Assembly (NCBI GenBank): GCA_031290325.1
Contig: JAITNU010000028.1
Coordinates: 1-39,221, forward strand
Origin: Treponema sp.
GTDB lineage: Bacteria > Spirochaetota > Spirochaetia > Treponematales > Breznakiellaceae
DNA: 39,221 nt
Direction: 5' to 3'
In this document: positions 9,207 through 18,530 of the stretch, piece after piece
How the letters are laid out: each line of letters starts with the position of its first letter
How positions within the stretch are numbered: position 1 is the first letter of the stretch
The notes under the pieces: model-generated
What the model was told of the DNA's origin: nothing
Seen by the model: only the letters and a program-made list of their open reading frames with translations
Databases searched by the model: none
Position numbers and translations under genes: made by a program

Positions 9207-12173
9207 TCAGGGAGTTTTGCGTGAACGGATAGGTCGCAGTTCTGCCTCGCTCACCAGGGCGGGATCGTTGATGCCCGCAGGCAGTTCCCGGCCTTCCTCG
9301 ATTTCCACTTCCTCTTCCTCGTAGACCACGGTTTCTGGAGGCGGCGCCATAGCGTGCCGGGCAGAATCCTCGTTTTCCAGACGTACTGAAATCACCTTGG
9401 TTACCCCCGACTCTTCCATGGTAACTCCCAGGAGGGTACTGGCGCCGGTAACGGTTTTCTTGGTATGGGTGATGATGATGAACTGGCTGGCGCCGCCGAA
9501 TTCCCGGAGGATCTGGACAAAGCGGTTTACATTGGCTTCATCCAGGGCAGCGTCAATCTCGTCGAGGAGGCAGAAGGGACTGGGCTTGACCATGTAGGTT
9601 GCAAAGAGGAGTGCCACTGCCGTCATGGACCGCTCCCCGCCTGAGAGGAGATTGATGTTTTCCAGTTTTTTCCCCGGAGGCTGGGCGTAGATTTCGATCC
9701 CCGATTCCAGGATGTGGTTAGTATCCGACAGTTTGAGTTCTGCCCTGCCGCCGCCGAAGAGACGGCGGAACATGTTGTGAAAATTTTTCTTTATCTTGTT
9801 GTAGGTTGCAAGGAACAATGCCGATGATTCGGCCCGTATTTCTGCGGTAATGTTTGCAAGATCGTCCCGGGCCTTACTCAGGTCCGCAAGCTGACTGGAG
9901 AGAAAATCGTACCGTTCCTTGGTTTCGGCAAATTCCTCAGGCGCCATGAGGTTCACGGAACCGAGGTCTTTAAGAATCGACCGGGCATCGGCAAGTTTTT
10001 CCCGCAGTTCCGAGGCTGGGGCGGTGATGGTGCTGATCCGTTCCTCAAACTCCAGGAGGTCCCGGGAATGGGTCTCCCGGAAGTTGTTCTGGATGTTCCT
10101 GATTTCCGTCTCAGACTGGACCAGTTCCAGGTGTATCCGCTCAAGACTTTCCTGGACCCTGGCGAGTTCCATGGTCCGCTTCTTGATGGTCTCCTGTTTT
10201 CCCGCCACATCCCCGTTCCGCATTTGTATGTCCTGCTCCAGCTTTTCTAGTTCCCCGCTCAGGGCAAAGCCTTTCCGTTCGATGTCCGCAAGGTCCGATT
10301 CGGTATCGCTGATCCGTTCCTCGATTTCCTCGAAACGCTTACGGTCCAGGAAGAGTTCATCCTGGACGGTCTTGCGGAGGGCCTCCTGGCCCGCTAATTC
10401 CCGGCGGATCAGCTTGGCCTGTTCTTCAGCGGACTGGGCCTGGGCGCTCATCCGCGCCTGGTTTACCTGTAGTTCCGCCAGGGTCGTCCGGTATTCGTCT
10501 ATTTTGGCGCTCAGGTTTTCATTGTCCCCTCTGAGGGCGGCTATCCGTTCCCGCCGCAGGGCAACCCCTTCCCTGGCAGCACGGATCTGGGCATCATATC
10601 CCCGCTTCTTGGTGATGATCCCTTCGGGGGCAAGGAAATCATCCAGAAAGGAGGGGGTACTTTTCCGGTACGCCTCAAAGAGGGAACCGGCCTTATCCGC
10701 GCTTCCCGCTGCTGTTTCAAGGCTCGTTGCAAGTCCTTCGGCAATACGCTTGAGTTCCGTGGCTCCCAGAGGCTGCCCCCCTGCCACGGCCCGATCTGCC
10801 GCCTCGGTTAAGTCCCGGATCAGGCTTTCCCGGCCTGCAAGGAAGATTTTGATGACCCCTAAGGTCTCGTACAGTTCCGCCTCAATACGCTTCCGCTCGG
10901 TTGCCGAATACCCCGCCTCTTTGAGGCCCGCGTCCAGGGCGGCTACTATATCGTCGGTGATGGCTTCCAGTTCATGCTCATAGCCAGTCCGTTCTTTTTC
11001 AAGGCCCCGGATTTCCTCTTCAGCCCGGCGGGCGGCGGCCTCGTTTTCCCCGATTCGGGCGGCAGTAAGCCGGATGTTTTCCTCGAAAGAGGCGATATTT
11101 TCCGCGAGGGCCTGAACCTTCTTGCGGAGGTCTTGTACCACCCCATCCTGCTCTGCTGCGTCCTCGATGAGTTCCTCAATCTTGCTATTCACGCCCCGTT
11201 CCCGGCCCTCGTTCTGCTGGATCTTAGCCTTGCTCTCGTTTCGTTGTTCCGCGAGTAAGCGGGCCTCCTTCTCTCTGGCGTTCTTTTCCACCATAAGGCC
11301 ATAGATGTTCTTCTGGTACTCGACGATTTTTTCTTCCATAGAGTTCACCACATCCATGTTTTCTTCCAGGGACTTGCTCACCGCGTCCAGCTCGGCCCGG
11401 ATCGTATCCCGCTCGGCAGTCCGCTTGGTAAGCCCCCCCTCCCGTGCGTCCCGCTCATACTTGAACTGTTTCAGTTTGAGGAGCTGAATATCCAATTCAA
11501 ACTGAAAGACCGCTTCCCTCAAGGTCCGGTATTGCAGGGTTTTATCGGATTGCACCTTGAGGGTATCGTAGGAGCGCTTCACCTCCCCCAGAATTCCCTC
11601 AACCTGGCGCATATTCTCCTCGGTTTTCACGAGTTTCCGCTCTGCCTCGGCGCTTTTCACCTTGAATTTGGTGATCCCCGCGGCTTCCTCAAACAAATAC
11701 CGCCGCTCATCAGGCTTGGAAGAGAGGATCTGGTCGATTTTGCCCTGTTCCATCACCGAATAAGCCGCCTTTCCCACCCCGGTGTCCCAGAACAGCTCCC
11801 GTACCTCTTTGAGCCTGACCTGTGTGGTATTGATATAGTATTCACTCTCCCCGGACCGGTAGAGCCGCCGTTTGATCTGGACTTCAGGCATGTCAATAGG
11901 GAGCAGCCCCGCGTCATTGGCCAGGGTCAGGGTTACTTCCGCCACATTGAGGGGCTTCCGGTTCTCAGTACCGTTGAAGATCACGTCCTCCATCTTCTCT
12001 GCCCGCATGGCCCGGGATGCCTGTTCTCCCAGTACCCACTTTATCGCGTCCACTACATTGGACTTACCGCAGCCGTTTGGCCCCAAGAGGGCGGTTATCC
12101 CGTCGGTAAATACCATCTGGGTACGGTCGGCAAAGGACTTGAAGCCAAAGATATCAAGATTTTTCAGGAACAA
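9207..12173 (-). CDS. smc: Chromosome segregation protein SMC (non-canonical central region)
   Basis: Walker A GPNGCGKSNVVDAIKWVLGEQ, signature LLSGGERSMTAVALLFA, Walker B CLLDEIDAALDEANV; probable TTG start at 12173 (FLKNLDIFGFKSFADR). Confidence 0.93.
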   Translation of the reverse strand: MFLKNLDIFGFKSFADRTQMVFTDGITALLGPNGCGKSNVVDAIKWVLGEQASRAMRAEKMEDVIFNGTENRKPLNVAEVTLTLANDAGLLPIDMPEVQIKRRLYRSGESEYYINTTQVRLKEVRELFWDTGVGKAAYSVMEQGKIDQILSSKPDERRYLFEEAAGITKFKVKSAEAERKLVKTEENMRQVEGILGEVKRSYDTLKVQSDKTLQYRTLREAVFQFELDIQLLKLKQFKYERDAREGGLTKRTAERDTIRAELDAVSKSLEENMDVVNSMEEKIVEYQKNIYGLMVEKNAREKEARLLAEQRNESKAKIQQNEGRERGVNSKIEELIEDAAEQDGVVQDLRKKVQALAENIASFEENIRLTAARIGENEAAARRAEEEIRGLEKERTGYEHELEAITDDIVAALDAGLKEAGYSATERKRIEAELYETLGVIKIFLAGRESLIRDLTEAADRAVAGGQPLGATELKRIAEGLATSLETAAGSADKAGSLFEAYRKSTPSFLDDFLAPEGIITKKRGYDAQIRAAREGVALRRERIAALRGDNENLSAKIDEYRTTLAELQVNQARMSAQAQSAEEQAKLIRRELAGQEALRKTVQDELFLDRKRFEEIEERISDTESDLADIERKGFALSGELEKLEQDIQMRNGDVAGKQETIKKRTMELARVQESLERIHLELVQSETEIRNIQNNFRETHSRDLLEFEERISTITAPASELREKLADARSILKDLGSVNLMAPEEFAETKERYDFLSSQLADLSKARDDLANITAEIRAESSALFLATYNKIKKNFHNMFRRLFGGGRAELKLSDTNHILESGIEIYAQPPGKKLENINLLSGGERSMTAVALLFATYMVKPSPFCLLDEIDAALDEANVNRFVQILREFGGASQFIIITHTKKTVTGASTLLGVTMEESGVTKVISVRLENEDSARHAMAPPPETVVYEEEEVEIEEGRELPAGINDPALVSEAELRPIRSRKTP

Positions 12174-12412
12174 GCGTAAACTCCGTCTATTCGAGGTATC
12201 ATCATTTTTATGATTCACTGTAGCATACCGGGGGAAGCGCTGACAAGGGGCAAGCAGGAGCGTTTGGTTGATGTCCTGAACGGTGATCCGGATGGGACAA
12301 AAAACTTGACGGGCAAGCGTTTAAGGCGATGCCCCTCAAAATCCGCGCCTCTTGTGGAACTGCTTGACCACAATTCGAAACCATGCAATAACAACCAGAG
12401 GAGGAACGAAGT

Positions 12413-12985
12413 ATGTCAGATGCATTGCATATCGAAGAAAACACCTACACCTATGCCGATTACCTTGAATGGAACGACGGCAAACGTTACGAACTCATTG
12501 ACGGGAGAGCCTACATGATGGCCGCCCCAACGCCAAACCATCAAAGGATCAGCTTAAAGCTGTCCCGACTATTTGGAGATTTCCTTGATGGAAAATCCTG
12601 TGAGCTTTTCACCGCTCCCTTTGACGTCAGGTTATTCCCGCAAAAAAACCTGAACGACAAGACTGTTGTCCAGCCCGATCTCCTGGTGGTCTGCGACAAA
12701 ACCAAGCTTGACAAGCGCGGCTGTAACGGTGCGCCGGATTTAGTTATTGAGATACTATCTCCCTCAAATGACACTGAGGAAATGCTCCGAAAGTTCCAGA
12801 AGTATCTCCAAGCCGGTGTGCGCGAATACTGGGTCGTTGACCTTGATAGTCACCTGATTCAGGTACATATTCTTGATAAGGGCCGCTATATCTCAAGCGT
12901 ATACGACGGCGACGCTGTGGTGCCGGTTTTGATTCTGCCGGGACTCAGTGTTGATCTTAACGCTTTGTGGATCGTATTGGAATAA
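12413..12985 (+). CDS. Uma2 family (DUF820) putative endonuclease
   Basis: PTPNHQRISLKLSRLF, VVQPDLLVVCD, GAPDLVIEILSPSN…KFQKYLQAGVREYWVVD (PD-(D/E)xK-like core). Confidence 0.9.
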   Translation: MSDALHIEENTYTYADYLEWNDGKRYELIDGRAYMMAAPTPNHQRISLKLSRLFGDFLDGKSCELFTAPFDVRLFPQKNLNDKTVVQPDLLVVCDKTKLDKRGCNGAPDLVIEILSPSNDTEEMLRKFQKYLQAGVREYWVVDLDSHLIQVHILDKGRYISSVYDGDAVVPVLILPGLSVDLNALWIVLE

Positions 12986-13165
12986 GATATCCCGCTGAAG
13001 CTGATCATTACGCATTAACCCGCTCTTTATCATTAAGCTACTCCTTGTAATAAATGGTGAAACTGTTTTCTCAGTTTCATAGCATGAATAATCACCAAAA
13101 TGCCTGCTGAGGTTTTTGCCAATTATACAAGCGTTGCACTTCGTGATTGAATCCGGACACGTTCT

Positions 13166-16100
13166 TTAAACCGGCGCCACAAAGCCTTCGATGTTCCGGG
13201 AAAGCAGCCTGTCCAGGAGCGGCTTGGGATACCCTGCTTCAAGGAACTTGTGGTAGTAGGTTTCCGCCTGGGGATGCTTGTTGGCAAAGGCCCGCGCAAG
13301 GAGCGCATCAGCATAGGGGGCGCTCCGATCCGGGTCATCAAGTTCCCCCCGCCGAAGCTCCCCGATATACCGGCCGGCTCTTTCAAAGGCCGCATCCAGG
13401 AGCTTTACCCAGGCTGCCTCATCATCGTCATAGATAAACCGCAGGGCACGGCTCAACTCTCCGATATCAATAAAGGCCGTGGCCCAGCGGCGGTCCCAGG
13501 TCTTTTTCCCATCGGGAATCGGGCCGTGTTCGATTTTATAGATATCGTTAAGCCACTTATAGTGCTCCCGGCCCAGGCGCTGATACTGCTCAAAGAACTC
13601 TGCGCTGGAAAGGTGGCGGGAAGCGGCGTACAGGGCGGACCATGACTCAGGATCAATGGCATCCTCGGCAATAGCCCCTTCGGAGATGGTGGCAAAGACC
13701 TCATTTTTAAGGGGGGTATCTGCCACAGACAGGCAGCGGAGGATCATATTCAAATCCTCCAGATCAATTTCCTGCACGAATTCACCGGAAAGGGTCTGTT
13801 CAAGAAACCGAATGCCCACCTCTTCATCCCTGGTAGCCAGGACCCGCAGCAAACTCATGAGTTTATCACGTTTTGTTTTATACTCTGGAAGCAGGGCCTG
13901 TGCCTCGTCAATCAATTTTTGGGCAAGCGCCGCGCTGGGAATAACGCAGAGCGCCGAAAAGGTATCAAGGGGGTCTTTGTTAAGGGCCTCAACCTGATAG
14001 GCTTCCCAAGCTCTGGGATCATCGGCGGCAAGGGCATGACAGGCTGTCAGACACACCCCGGCCGTATCATCGGTGGTAAAGCCGCAGAGCAGGGGTATGT
14101 ACTCCGCCCCCCATCCCTGCCGGCCCGCGGCAATAATGGCCTTGAGCACCTCATGACGGACCCGCTCATCTTCGTCTTTTGCAAAGGAACGCAACAGGTC
14201 CTGATAGGCGCTGCGTTCCAGCTTTGCGGCGCCAAAGGCCATAAGCCCATAAGCGGCCGCAAGGCGCACATTGCGGTCCTCATCTTTGATAAAGCCTTCG
14301 AGGGCTGTCTTATACGGTGCGGTGTTGTCCTTATGGAGCAGCCGGTGAGCCAGGGCGCTAATGGCCGCTTTACGCACTTCCCGGTTATCATCGGACCTGT
14401 AGTCCCCCAGCATGGCGGCATACCGGTCATCATCCCAGGCTTGGGCGCCGTGGGTAATGAGCGCGTTCTGCACTGCAAAACGCACATCGTTATCCCGGTC
14501 TTTGGCAAAGCCCTGGAGGGCTGTTTCATACCGGGAGGCTTCCCATTTCTGAGAACCCAGGGCAATCAGGGGCTTGACCACCCCAAGGCGTACGCTCCAC
14601 TCGCCGTCCCGGGCAAAGGCTTCGATGGCCTTTTCATAAGGCGCGGTATTGTCCTTTTGAAGCAGCGCGTCCCCCAGGGCGGTAACCGCTGTTTTCCGTA
14701 CATCGCTGTCCCCGTCACCGGCATAGTCCTGCAAGGCCGCCGCATACCGAACATCATCCCAGACATGGGGGGCATACTCAATGATCGTTTTAAGAACCGC
14801 CAGCCGCCGGGTCCAGTCGCTGTCTTTGGCAAAGAGCCGGAGTACTGCCTCGTACTGGGAGTTGTTGTTTTCGTGCTGCGCCTTTTGCAGCAGCTTGTCA
14901 AAAGTCCGTTTCCTGAGCCGCGGATCTTTGTCCTTGACAAAGCTCCCCAGAAGGGCGGTGTACTGTACGCTATCCCAGGGAGCTCCGAGCTCACTCAGGG
15001 AATTCAGCACCAGGCTGCGGACTTCGCTGCTTTTATCCTTGGCAAAGCCCCGCAGGGTCTCAATATAGGCCCCTTCGTCTTCGGTGTGCCGGATATATGC
15101 CAGCAGCAGTTCTATGGCCTGCTGATGGGTTCCGCTGTTTTTCGCAAAGGCGAGGAGTATCTCTTTGTAGTTCTTATGGTTAAACTGCGGCGCTAAGGGA
15201 ACCAGGGCATCCAGGGCAGTCCGTGCGTTTTTCCCATCCTGATCATGGCAAAAGTCCACCAAGGCGGTCGCATAAGCATGGGAATTCTCCCAGCCTACTG
15301 CACACCGGGCAATCAGTGCGCTCAGGGCCGCATAGCGCACATCATGGTCCCGGTCATTGCAGAGTTTCGTAAAGATCTCACCGCTCTTCCGGGCATCCCA
15401 TTCGGCGTGTTTTGCCAGTAAGTTCACCGCGTCCCGGCGGATCTTCCAGCTTTGGTTTGGGGTGATAAAGGCCATGAGGGCCGTTTCATAACGGTGGGGA
15501 TACCTAAGGCCGGTAAAGGCATCGAATACCCTTTGTCTTATATCTTCGGAACTATCCCCGCTAAAGGACGTAAGCAGCTCCACATACCGGTCTGTTTCCC
15601 ACTGAGCTCCCCGTTTGATGAGTTCTTCGAGTGCCCCAAGGCGTACCGTGTCGCTGCCCTCAGCAGCAAAGGAGCGGAGTATCTGCTCAATCCGCTCATT
15701 ATCCGCCTGCAGAGACACCCAGCCGATCAAGCCTTCAACCACCCCATAGAGCACGTTGCTGCTACCCTCAGCGGCAAAGGAACGGAGTATCTTCTCAGTC
15801 CACTTATCATCCTGCTGTTCCCGTGCACGGCCTAGCAAGGCACGCAATGCCGTCTCCCGCACATCGTTGTCGCTGTCGCTGCAAAAGGGGGTAAAGGTTT
15901 TGTCGTATTTGACCCTGCCCCACTTGGCAATACCTGCCAGTTTTGTCAGGGCATTCACCACCCCCTGGCGTACGGTCCAGCCATAGCGATAGTTCCCATC
16001 AGCGTCCCTGGCGGCATAGGTGCTGATGGTCTCCTCGTACTTGGGATACGCCGCCAACAGATCCAGGATGGCCACGATAACATCACTCTGGGAATTGTGG

Positions 16101-16717
16101 GACAGGATGGCTTCAGCCCGGGGAAGAACCGTATCCCCCCGACGCTCATAGAGGTAGTGCAAAAACCAGATGATATTGCTGCTTTGGGGGGTAAGGGCAG
16201 CTTCGACAAAGGGCAGTATCAGGTCTCCCAGGGCGGGGATGATGGTCTCTTTGATATACTGGGCGCCGCTTGCGCCATTGCTGATTGCCCGGGCATAGGC
16301 GGCAAAGAGGCGGACATCCCGATAGGTTCCCCTGGTATAGAGTTCCTCAAGCCGGCTTGTGGCAGCTCCATAGCCATTGGCGATGCTGTCCACCATATCC
16401 TTGAGGGTTAAGTAGGATAGTTCTTCTTCCTCAAAGGGTAGCGCGGGATATGGCATATCCTGGGTCCTGGTACCTGGATCCGTTGCCCCCAGGGTGTGCC
16501 TAAGGGAGTGAAGCAGTACCTGTGCTTCCATAATTGATTCCGGGCTGGCCTTGCTTACCACGGTGGCAAGACATTCGACCAGGGCGGTATAGGCGGGGAT
16601 ATTCTCGCTGAGTTTGGTCAGGGTGAGAATCTGCAAGTGGGCAGAGCCTTTTGCCAGTTTGCTCCCCCCCATACAGATACTTAAAAGCCTACGGTCTAGT
16701 TCATGTAATAATGCCAT
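13166..16717 (-). CDS. HEAT-like repeat protein (1183 aa)
   Basis: Many ~36-aa repeats of the form RYxxALxxFAKDxDxxVRxxxxxALxxxGxxxWDD. Confidence 0.85.
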   Translation of the reverse strand: MALLHELDRRLLSICMGGSKLAKGSAHLQILTLTKLSENIPAYTALVECLATVVSKASPESIMEAQVLLHSLRHTLGATDPGTRTQDMPYPALPFEEEELSYLTLKDMVDSIANGYGAATSRLEELYTRGTYRDVRLFAAYARAISNGASGAQYIKETIIPALGDLILPFVEAALTPQSSNIIWFLHYLYERRGDTVLPRAEAILSHNSQSDVIVAILDLLAAYPKYEETISTYAARDADGNYRYGWTVRQGVVNALTKLAGIAKWGRVKYDKTFTPFCSDSDNDVRETALRALLGRAREQQDDKWTEKILRSFAAEGSSNVLYGVVEGLIGWVSLQADNERIEQILRSFAAEGSDTVRLGALEELIKRGAQWETDRYVELLTSFSGDSSEDIRQRVFDAFTGLRYPHRYETALMAFITPNQSWKIRRDAVNLLAKHAEWDARKSGEIFTKLCNDRDHDVRYAALSALIARCAVGWENSHAYATALVDFCHDQDGKNARTALDALVPLAPQFNHKNYKEILLAFAKNSGTHQQAIELLLAYIRHTEDEGAYIETLRGFAKDKSSEVRSLVLNSLSELGAPWDSVQYTALLGSFVKDKDPRLRKRTFDKLLQKAQHENNNSQYEAVLRLFAKDSDWTRRLAVLKTIIEYAPHVWDDVRYAAALQDYAGDGDSDVRKTAVTALGDALLQKDNTAPYEKAIEAFARDGEWSVRLGVVKPLIALGSQKWEASRYETALQGFAKDRDNDVRFAVQNALITHGAQAWDDDRYAAMLGDYRSDDNREVRKAAISALAHRLLHKDNTAPYKTALEGFIKDEDRNVRLAAAYGLMAFGAAKLERSAYQDLLRSFAKDEDERVRHEVLKAIIAAGRQGWGAEYIPLLCGFTTDDTAGVCLTACHALAADDPRAWEAYQVEALNKDPLDTFSALCVIPSAALAQKLIDEAQALLPEYKTKRDKLMSLLRVLATRDEEVGIRFLEQTLSGEFVQEIDLEDLNMILRCLSVADTPLKNEVFATISEGAIAEDAIDPESWSALYAASRHLSSAEFFEQYQRLGREHYKWLNDIYKIEHGPIPDGKKTWDRRWATAFIDIGELSRALRFIYDDDEAAWVKLLDAAFERAGRYIGELRRGELDDPDRSAPYADALLARAFANKHPQAETYYHKFLEAGYPKPLLDRLLSRNIEGFVAPV
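14120..14765 (-). repeat. Higher-order 108-aa (~324 bp) duplication within the HEAT-repeat gene
   Basis: WDDVRYAAALQDYAGDGDSDVRKTAVTALGDALLQKDNTAPYEKAIEAF… versus WDDDRYAAMLGDYRSDDNREVRKAAISALAHRLLHKDNTAPYKTALEGF…, offset 108 residues. Confidence 0.75.
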
Positions 16718-16750
16718 GTATTTCCCTATTTGTTAGTTTTTATTTCGCAC

Positions 16751-18232
16751 CTAAATCAAGCGGATAATCGCCTTATCGGTAACCAGGGAAAGGGGAACAG
16801 CATAGAGCATATCCTGATCCATATCCTGCTTAAAGCGGGCCACTAGGGTCTTACCTTCAACCTGCTCCCGGGAAAGACTCCGGATCCGGTTGCCATAGAC
16901 CGTGGGTTTCAGGGCAATCCGCTTCCCCTGCGGGTCAAACACCGAGAGGTTCTGCTCCCTATCAATACCCATGCGGGTGATATGTAAGGCGAAAACCGGC
17001 TCCTGAGCTGCCAGAGGGTTCCGGATCTGGACCTTAACCGCCTCGATCACCTCGTTAAAATCAGCGGCCCCTGCAGTCGCAAGGGCGGTAAAGTCTTCGG
17101 GGTTCAGGTCCCGCCAGGCCTGCCGTTCCCACCGCACCTGGGGGTTTTTATCTCCCGGATAGATGTAGAGTTCACTGGCGATCAGCACCTTAAAGAAACT
17201 GTCCTGGGGCGGCTTGTTTAACCGGTAGGGCCTCACGTTCCTGGTCATGTAGATATCCCTGGTACCCAGGGACAGCCAAATACCCTCATCAACATACTGT
17301 TTCCTGACATCGTCTTCATAAACCGAAAAGGCACACTGCACGAGTTCCACACCGGTCCGCATACAGCCCTTTGCTTTAAGTTCGGTGAGTTTCCAGGTAT
17401 AACCAATCTGTTCCTCAATAGCAGAATTGAGCATATCAGCTTCGGCAGTGTGGGTCAGCTCCGGGAATGCCGCATAATCCGCCTGCTTGTGTTCAAGGTA
17501 GGTCCGGCTCTTTTTCAGCAAGGCATAGAGATAGGTGAGCTGCCTGAGCGCAGGTTCAAAGTCTTTGCTGAATGGAGGTAAAGAAAGGCCCTTTTTTCCC
17601 CGGGACTGCTTGAGGTCCGCAGGTTCAGCAGCACTGGTATTTTTCTGTCCTGTCAGGATGAGGGTCATGAGTTCGGTAAACCCTGCCTGAATACCGCTTA
17701 TATTGTAATTCCCCAGCTCTTGTATCTGGGTATCAAAAGCATCGGTGATGGCATAGATCCCGGTAAGCACGATGTTGTGCAGCATTTTCTCCCCCAGGGT
17801 AATGCCCTCAAGCTGAACCGTACAGTTCTTTGCCTCACTGAGGGCCTTTGCCCTGGTGATAAGCACCGGTTTCGCCTCTTTTTCCGCCTTTGCCTTATCC
17901 TTGTCACGGGCTTTGAGCAGGGAAGGCGGAATCGGGCATACCGCAAAGGGATGTCCCACAAACAAGGCATACAAAAGGCCGATGCTGTGCTTACAGGGCT
18001 TATGCCGGTTTGGACAGGTGCATCGGCCCAGGGGCCTTTCAGGGTCCAGGAAATCAACCGAGCAATGATAGGCTTCCGCACCGCTTCCAATACAACTCCC
18101 CCACACCAGCGACTCATCCTCACTCCGGTTCAGGGTGATAAAATTCCCCTGCTCCACCAGTTCCCTGGCAGTTGCCTCGGTATGAGGATTACCTGCAAAT
18201 AGACTCATAATATCTTGTTCTGTTACCGTCAT
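16751..18232 (-). CDS. SWIM zinc-finger domain protein
   Basis: CxCx6CxH motif CTCPNRHKPCKHSIGLLYAL (codons ~18022-17987) following YHCSVDFLDPERPLGR. Confidence 0.88.
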   Translation of the reverse strand: MTVTEQDIMSLFAGNPHTEATARELVEQGNFITLNRSEDESLVWGSCIGSGAEAYHCSVDFLDPERPLGRCTCPNRHKPCKHSIGLLYALFVGHPFAVCPIPPSLLKARDKDKAKAEKEAKPVLITRAKALSEAKNCTVQLEGITLGEKMLHNIVLTGIYAITDAFDTQIQELGNYNISGIQAGFTELMTLILTGQKNTSAAEPADLKQSRGKKGLSLPPFSKDFEPALRQLTYLYALLKKSRTYLEHKQADYAAFPELTHTAEADMLNSAIEEQIGYTWKLTELKAKGCMRTGVELVQCAFSVYEDDVRKQYVDEGIWLSLGTRDIYMTRNVRPYRLNKPPQDSFFKVLIASELYIYPGDKNPQVRWERQAWRDLNPEDFTALATAGAADFNEVIEAVKVQIRNPLAAQEPVFALHITRMGIDREQNLSVFDPQGKRIALKPTVYGNRIRSLSREQVEGKTLVARFKQDMDQDMLYAVPLSLVTDKAIIRLI

Positions 18233-18290
18233 ATACCTACCGTCGTATAAAGCATGGGAATATTAAATACCATTTGGCCTGAGTAGTCAA

Positions 18291-18440
18291 CTATTCCCTA
18301 ATAGCCGGCAGGTTAAATACCATAGGATTACCGAAAACAATTTCGCCGCGTCCGGCAATGCGCTGTATTTCAGGTGGATATTGGTCTATATCGGTTAAAT
18401 AATGAAATACCGCACTATATCTGGTGGTCTTACCATCACT
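18291..18440 (-). pseudogene. Short open frame without evident start (SDGKTTRYSAVFHYLTDIDQYPPEIQRIAGRGEIVFGNPMVFNLPAIRE*); possible gene remnant
   Basis: Translated directly from the minus strand; upstream in-frame TAA, no usable start, protein-like composition. Confidence 0.3.
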
Positions 18441-18530
18441 TTATCCTGTTCCTCGACTACTGTCAAACCCCTGCGAAGTGAGGAGTTTCTTGGTAAGCTA
18501 TCGTTTGCCATTCCTGGCGCCTCCTTACCC

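Noticed and set aside
9919-10983. 354-aa plus-strand Ser/Arg-rich ORF
   Set aside because: Antisense to smc coiled coil; low-complexity composition is a reflection of Glu/Lys/Arg codons
12210-12518. 102-aa ORF overlapping the Uma2 start
   Set aside because: Out of frame with Uma2 and overlapping its 5' end; no recognisable motifs; probably intergenic debris
13058-13079. tgaaactg-ttttct-cagtttca hairpin after the Uma2 gene
   Set aside because: 8-bp AT-rich stem with no following T-tract on the + strand; too weak to call a terminator with confidence
13919-15196. 425-aa plus-strand ORF
   Set aside because: Antisense shadow of the HEAT-repeat gene; its own periodicity simply mirrors the repeats
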